Assembly: GCF_016862435.1 (NCBI RefSeq)
Contig: NZ_BOMY01000039.1
Location: 124,001 to 188,000, forward strand
Direction: 5' to 3'
Length of the DNA: 64,000 nt
Origin: Paractinoplanes tereljensis
Lineage (GTDB): Bacteria > Actinomycetota > Actinomycetes > Mycobacteriales > Micromonosporaceae
Below are positions 60,327-64,000 of this stretch, one piece after another (the stretch's first letter is position 1; each line of letters begins with the position of its first letter). Position numbers and translations under genes: made by a program. The notes below the pieces were generated by a model. It did not search any database, was not told the origin of the DNA, and saw only the letters and a list, made by a program, of their open reading frames with translations.

Positions 60327-61117
60327 CAGCCACCACGCTCGCACAGCGCGCCTGGGTCGAGCAGATCATGGGCCTGCCGGTCAGCATCCATCTGCGCGGT
60401 CCCGATCTCACGAGCGAACCGGTTGCGGCGGCCGTGGCGGCGGCCTTCGCCGAACTGCGGCACATCGACGCCGTACTGAGCCCGTACCGCAACGACAGTG
60501 ATCTGTCCCGGTGGGAGCGCCGCGAACTCAAGCTGGATTCGGCCGACCCGACGCTGGCCGAGGTCGTGTCTCTGTGCGAGGAAGCGATACGGCGCACCGA
60601 CGGATGGTTCGATCCACGGGGTCTTCCCGACCCACGAACCGGCGAGCCCCGATACGACCCGTCCGGTCTGGTCAAGGGCTGGGCGGTGGAACGTGCCGCC
60701 CAGCACCTGGCCGCCCTGGCCGGTTACTCCTGGTGCTTCAACGCCGGAGGTGACGTGCTGGTGCACGCCCCGGCCGCCAGGCCGCGGTGGCGGATCGGTA
60801 TCGAGCATCCGTTCGACCCGACCCGGATCATGCGCGTCCTTGAGCTGCGCTCCGGCGCCGTCGCTACCTCGGGAAGCACCCATCGCGGATTCCACATCCT
60901 CGACCCGCGCACCCGTCGACCCGCGTCGGCCGTCCGGGCGATCTCGGTCACCGGCCCGACCCTGCTCTGGGCCGACGTGTACGCCACCGCGGCAGCTGCT
61001 CGTGGTGGCGGTGCTCTGCCTTGGATCCAGAGTCTGCCCGGCTACGACGCGCTCGCCGTCCTACCGTCCGGCTTGGTACGCACCACCAATGGATGGCCGG
61101 CGGCCGGCCCGTTGTGA
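60323..61117 (+). CDS. ApbE-family flavin transferase
   Basis: 264 aa. ATG overlaps the FMN-protein stop by 4 nt. Family motifs: AFAELRHIDAVLSPYRNDSD, DPSGLVKGWAVERAAQHL, NAGGDVLVH, ATSGSTHRGFHILDP and TGPTLLWADVYATAAAA. ApbE enzymes transfer FMN from FAD to a Thr/Ser on their target, here the preceding protein. No signal peptide is seen, so it may work in the cytosol before export, or export may use another route. Confidence 0.9.
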   Translation: MTATTLAQRAWVEQIMGLPVSIHLRGPDLTSEPVAAAVAAAFAELRHIDAVLSPYRNDSDLSRWERRELKLDSADPTLAEVVSLCEEAIRRTDGWFDPRGLPDPRTGEPRYDPSGLVKGWAVERAAQHLAALAGYSWCFNAGGDVLVHAPAARPRWRIGIEHPFDPTRIMRVLELRSGAVATSGSTHRGFHILDPRTRRPASAVRAISVTGPTLLWADVYATAAAARGGGALPWIQSLPGYDALAVLPSGLVRTTNGWPAAGPL

Positions 61118-61327
61118 TTGCCGTCGGCCGGCTGCGCGTTCTCGCCCGCACCTGACCCGCTCCCAGCGTCCCTGCCGATCGGCCATCCAGCGCATACCGG
61201 TCCGGCCGGTGCTCTGCCGCCCGGCCGGTATGCCGATCCGGCGACGCAAGACCGCTTCGACCGGCTCAACGCCCGCGGCCGGCTCGGCCGGGCCGAGGCG
61301 GTGAAGGCCTGGAGTTCCCGCTGACCG
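61118..61327. other. Short gap, no confident gene
   Basis: A 68-codon open frame starting at TTG directly after the ApbE stop ends in a charged tail (DRFDRLNARGRLGRAEAVKA). It lacks a family, and its codon use is ambiguous. The region separates the electron-transfer block from the returning dormancy genes. Confidence 0.35.
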
Positions 61328-61395
61328 TCAATCGGCCGAGGTGATCGTCATGAGTACGCCGGCGCCGGGATTGCGGAAGTCGCCGGCCGGGTGTC
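61328..61395 (-). pseudogene. Tail fragment of a flavodoxin gene
   Basis: Minus strand HPAGDFRNPGAGVLMTITSAD-stop. The flavodoxin at 39981 ends HAGDFRNPGRVRAWARGLAD and then EITAS. The eight-residue AGDFRNPG string is identical at the DNA level over most of its length (GATTGCGGAAGTCGCCGGC vs GGTTGCGGAAGTCGCCGGC on the plus strand). The rest has degenerated. Confidence 0.45.
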
Positions 61396-61419
61396 GTCCC
61401 CGCCGGCGGGCAACATCGA

Positions 61420-62205
61420 TCAATCGCTGGTCCGTGTCGCCACGACCGTTCCGTTGTTGAACGGGTTCGCGTCGCTCAACACGGAGCCGACCGCCGTGGC
61501 GCCACTGACCTCGATGGCCAGGGTGCTGCTGGAAACCGTCGCGGGCCGGCGGAACGCGAACGTGTACCGGGCGCTGCTGCTCGCCGCCGGCGGCGCGACG
61601 CCCACCGTGAAACCGGACTCCGACGGCGAGGTAATGATCGGCGGCCACGCCGAGCCCGCCCGCTCGAGCCCATCGCCCGGGTAGAAGTGCAGCCGAATCT
61701 GCCGGGGTGACGTCCCCCAGTCGTGCCGGACGGTGACGGTCACCGTGCCGTCGCCACCGACGCGGGCGCTGTTGTCCTGGATGTCGCGGATCTCCCCGGT
61801 CGTGGCGACCACCTGGCCGATCGTGACGATGCGGCCGGCGGAGTCGCGGTCGAACGCGACAACTTGCTTGCTGCCGCCCTCGACCGTGCAGAAGAACTCG
61901 GCGACGGTCTCCTTCGCGCCATCCCGGTCAAGGTCACCATAGACCGCGCCCAACAGGACGATTTTCGTCCCGGTCGGCGGTTTCCCCGACTCCGACGACA
62001 CCGGCGCGGAGATCTGCACTGCACCGTCGCGGAAGTGCAGCCGTCCGGACGGACCCTGCACGTTGTCGGCGGGCCAGGCCGGGATGATCAGAGCGGAGTT
62101 CTTCAGCGTCTCCAGGGAAATCCGCCCATCAGGCGCTCTCGTCACGGGAGATGGCCCACTCCCCGGTGGTAAGTGCCGGATGTCGCCACTGAACCCTACG
62201 AATGG
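61420..62205 (-). pseudogene. 5'-truncated protein gene (FG-GAP-like, secreted-type)
   Basis: About 260 codons of good coding quality read IRHLPPGSGPSPVTRAPDGR, LIIPAWPADNVQG and GAVYGDLDRDGAKETVAEFF. They continue with a C-terminal stretch of beta-type repeats ending NNGTVVATRTSD. No start codon with a ribosome site occurs, and the 5' side is cut by the 3' end of the nitroreductase gene (62196). GDLDRDG resembles calcium-binding FG-GAP repeats of extracellular proteins. The N-terminus has been lost at the junction, so no product is expected unless a fusion transcript supplies a start. Confidence 0.6.
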
Positions 62206-63179
62206 CCCCGATGCCGGGTGGCTTGCAACCGCAGGACGTCGGCGACCGGCCGCCGGGGCGTGGCCAGGGCTGGATCCGCGTATCCGATCCGCAGGAGCAT
62301 CTGGACGTGCAGCCCCGACGAGGGCGCGAGCAACCGGCTTCGCAGGGCGGGGATCTCGACCGGCTGGCTGATCGGCATGGTGGCCAAGTAGTGCGATGTC
62401 GCGGTGAGCAGGACCCGCTGCAGGGCCTGGCCGGCCCGGACCCAATCCGGCCAGTGGTCGCCGTTGGTCGCCAGGATCAGGATGCTCGGATCCGGCTCGA
62501 ACTTCACGTTGCGGCGCGGCAACTTCGTCAGCTCGGCGAAGTCACGGAGTGGCACCGCCGCCGCCCGGCCCGGGCCGGCCGCCCACAGCGGGACACCGTC
62601 GTGGTCATTGCCGGTCCACCGGGCCAGTTCCGGCAGATAGCCGGGGTGGTGATGCAGCAGGCGGTCGGCCGATCGGGCCATCGTGAGGATCGCCTTGCGG
62701 GCCGGTGGATGCGCCACGGCGAGGAAGGCGCCCTCCCGCTGGGCGGCTTTCCTCAGGTCGTCGAGGACATCGTCCGGCACCGGTACCCGAGCGAACGGGT
62801 GCCGATTGGTGTGCCGCCGCTCGATGGCCTCGGCGAGCGCGGTCACCGCCGGGCTGGGTACCGCGGGGTGGCCGACGGTCACGCGAGCCACCAGATCTCC
62901 CTGCTCCGGCTCCGGGAAAAGGTGGAGATCGGAGCGGAACCCGGCCTGCCGGATCGCCAGGCGCAGGTTGAGAAGAGCCGCGCCGACGCTGATCAACAGC
63001 TCCCGGCCGCTCGGATCCAGCACCAGTAGCCGGCGGCTGGGATCGGCGTAGACGTCGACCTCCATGCCGCGAATGCCGAATTGCCACGGCTGGCTGTTGT
63101 GCAGTGAGGGAGCGGCGGTCGCCAGGCGTACGCATTCGGTCAGAGCCCGGCGCAGCGGCCGTTCCGCAGTCCTGGTCAT
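62196..63179 (-). CDS. Acg-family nitroreductase-like protein
   Basis: 327 aa from ATG 63179 behind GGGAGGCACGGG. Signature APSLHNSQPWQF at residues 23-34, then a normal ISVGAALLNLR block, ERRHTNRHPF and MPISQPVEIPALRSRLLAPS. It is the closest intact relative of the broken 41933 copy and lies in the same subgroup as 19933. It is the second cistron after the SHOCT-type gene (20-bp gap), sharing the 63538 box. A flavin-binding stress role is inferred from the family. Confidence 0.85.
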   Translation of the reverse strand: MTRTAERPLRRALTECVRLATAAPSLHNSQPWQFGIRGMEVDVYADPSRRLLVLDPSGRELLISVGAALLNLRLAIRQAGFRSDLHLFPEPEQGDLVARVTVGHPAVPSPAVTALAEAIERRHTNRHPFARVPVPDDVLDDLRKAAQREGAFLAVAHPPARKAILTMARSADRLLHHHPGYLPELARWTGNDHDGVPLWAAGPGRAAAVPLRDFAELTKLPRRNVKFEPDPSILILATNGDHWPDWVRAGQALQRVLLTATSHYLATMPISQPVEIPALRSRLLAPSSGLHVQMLLRIGYADPALATPRRPVADVLRLQATRHRGHS

Positions 63180-63199
63180 CACCCGTGCCTCCCGCACGC

Positions 63200-63490
63200 T
63201 CAGGCCGGTGACCCGGCGTCGGGCGGAACGGTCAGCGGGTGCCGCTCGTCGTCTCGGGCCGCGATGCCCTCCATCGCCCGCGTGTACTGGCCCCGGCTGA
63301 TCAGACCGGAACTGAGCCGGGACACGAGCACGCCCTCGAGACTCTCCGGTTCTGTCCCGCCGGCTGATGCGGCCTTCGGCGAGGCTTTCGCCGACTTTCC
63401 GGCTTCTCCGCGAGACTTGTCGATGATCGGCCAAACGGCGAACGCAGCGATCATCAGGACCACCGACCAGAACAGCAACAAGAACAACAT
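63200..63490 (-). CDS. SHOCT-type small membrane protein
   Basis: 96 aa from ATG 63490, strongly supported by AGGAGGTGAAGACG. N-terminal membrane span (LFLLLFWSVVLMIAAFAVW, residues 2-20), a polar linker (EAGKSAKASPKAASAGGTEP) and a SHOCT-like tail (VLVSRLSSGLISRGQYTRAM). It pairs with the nitroreductase downstream. The span-plus-SHOCT plan equals that of 23010, which pairs with the P-type ATPase. The first codons and leader are duplicated at 9486-9560. Confidence 0.75.
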   Translation of the reverse strand: MLFLLLFWSVVLMIAAFAVWPIIDKSRGEAGKSAKASPKAASAGGTEPESLEGVLVSRLSSGLISRGQYTRAMEGIAARDDERHPLTVPPDAGSPA

Positions 63491-63537
63491 CGTCTTCACC
63501 TCCTGACGCCATGTTCTTGCGCGGAGGTCCTGATCGA

Positions 63538-63555
63538 CAGGGCCCTATGGCCCTG
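63538..63555 (-). promoter_or_regulatory. Perfectly symmetric DosR-like box
   Basis: CAGGGCC-CTAT-GGCCCTG, exact 7-bp arms, 48-65 bp from ATG 63490. It is the most symmetric copy in the window and the parent-like form of the 9545 box. Confidence 0.7.
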
Positions 63556-63589
63556 CGTCCCGGGTCGTGCGCTACTTCAGGCCGGTCGG

Positions 63590-64000
63590 TCAACCGATCG
63601 GGACGCACCACTTCATGCAGGTCCCGGACGGTGTGTTGCCGGTGAGGGCGAACGTGCCGCCGCGGCGTTCGGCCCGGTCGCGAAGGTTCGCCGTGCCGCT
63701 GCTGCGGGCGGCGCCACCGAGTCCCACGCCGTTGTCGCAGATCCGCACCGTGATCAGCGTGCCGTCCGGCCGGGTATCGACCGCGAGATCGATGTCGGCT
63801 CGGCTGGCGCGGGCGTGCCGGGCGACGTTGCTGAGACTCTCCCGCAGGACGGCGATCACGTCGTCGCTGAGGCCGCCCGCATCACCGGAATCGGCCAGGA
63901 GGGTGTCGACGGGTCCGCTGAAGCGCAGCGCCGGAGTGAATCCCAGCGTCTCAGCGGCCTCGGTGACCAGATCGAGGATGCGCGCCCGCATCCCCTGGGG
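63590..64000 (-). CDS. DosS/DevS-like sensor histidine kinase, C-terminal part (partial)
   Basis: The gene runs off the right edge; 136 C-terminal residues are visible. A HATPase_c domain of the NarX/DosS type shows N-box VIAVLRESLSNVARHARASR, G box CDNGVGLGGAARSSGTANLR and the end GTCMKWCVPIG. The FGTANLRDRAERRGGTFAL-type core typical of DosS is present. Its GAF/haem-sensor and dimerisation domains would lie beyond the window. It is the nearest complete candidate partner for the DosR-like regulator 42 kb away. Confidence 0.8.
   Translation of the reverse strand, partial: PQGMRARILDLVTEAAETLGFTPALRFSGPVDTLLADSGDAGGLSDDVIAVLRESLSNVARHARASRADIDLAVDTRPDGTLITVRICDNGVGLGGAARSSGTANLRDRAERRGGTFALTGNTPSGTCMKWCVPIG

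Noticed and set aside
61118..61324. 68-codon frame directly after apbE
   Set aside because: TTG start without a ribosome site and no recognisable product.
1..64000. tRNA, rRNA, CRISPR array, integrase, transposase
   Set aside because: No cloverleaf-like gene, no regularly spaced repeats and no DDE or tyrosine-recombinase motifs were seen on reading; a covariance-model scan would settle the RNA question.

Overview
The window is high-GC actinobacterial DNA: GTG and TTG starts, GC-rich third codon positions, GGAGG-type ribosome sites and many 4-nt ATGA overlaps. The gene content (DosR-type dormancy regulator, AfsR/SARP regulator, DrrAB-type exporter, methyl-accepting chemotaxis protein, PQQ dehydrogenase) fits a filamentous, probably motile-spored Micromonosporaceae such as Actinoplanes. 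That taxon is inference. No tRNA, rRNA, CRISPR array, integrase or intact insertion sequence was seen.

Layout. 1-5.4 kb: three catabolic genes (5'-cut TIM/VOC/TIM fusion, PQQ dehydrogenase, citrate-synthase-like enzyme). 5.4-46 kb: a dense hypoxia/dormancy (DosR/DevR-like) island. It holds universal stress proteins, Acg-type nitroreductases, CBS/BON proteins, two P2-type cation ATPases, zinc alcohol dehydrogenases, PPDK, GAPDH, a GNAT/acyl-CoA synthetase fusion, a DoxX-like protein, a flavodoxin, a PAS hybrid kinase and a DosR-like response regulator with D54. 46-61 kb: an unrelated block with a SARP regulator, DrrAB-type ABC exporter, chemoreceptor, GGDEF/EAL protein, two-component pair, and a ferric-reductase-like/FMN-binding/ApbE cassette. 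61.3-64 kb: the dormancy theme returns with a nitroreductase, a SHOCT-type small membrane protein and the 3' part of a DosS-like kinase that runs off the window.

The island is tied together by a recurring near-palindrome, roughly CAGGGAC-N4-GGCCCTG, found about 50-100 bp upstream of many island genes. One copy (38834-38851) closely matches the mycobacterial DosR box. I saw no convincing copy in the 46-61 kb block. The likely circuit is kinase (63.6 kb, perhaps also 16.8 kb), then the DosR-like regulator (20.9 kb), then these boxes. The targets would handle redox disposal (nitroreductases, ADHs, flavodoxin), PPi-based carbon flux (PPDK, GAPDH), ion homeostasis (ATPases) and nucleotide-sensing stress proteins (USP, CBS).

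The island is also a graveyard of its own gene families. It contains internally deleted or frameshifted nitroreductases and USPs and fragments of DosS-like kinase, GNAT and probably flavodoxin genes, plus a duplicated promoter-leader. Repeated duplication and recombination among island modules is the simplest reading. The least familiar architectures are a USP-USP-GyrI-like fusion (40611-41936) and a TIM-VOC-TIM fusion (2-2320).
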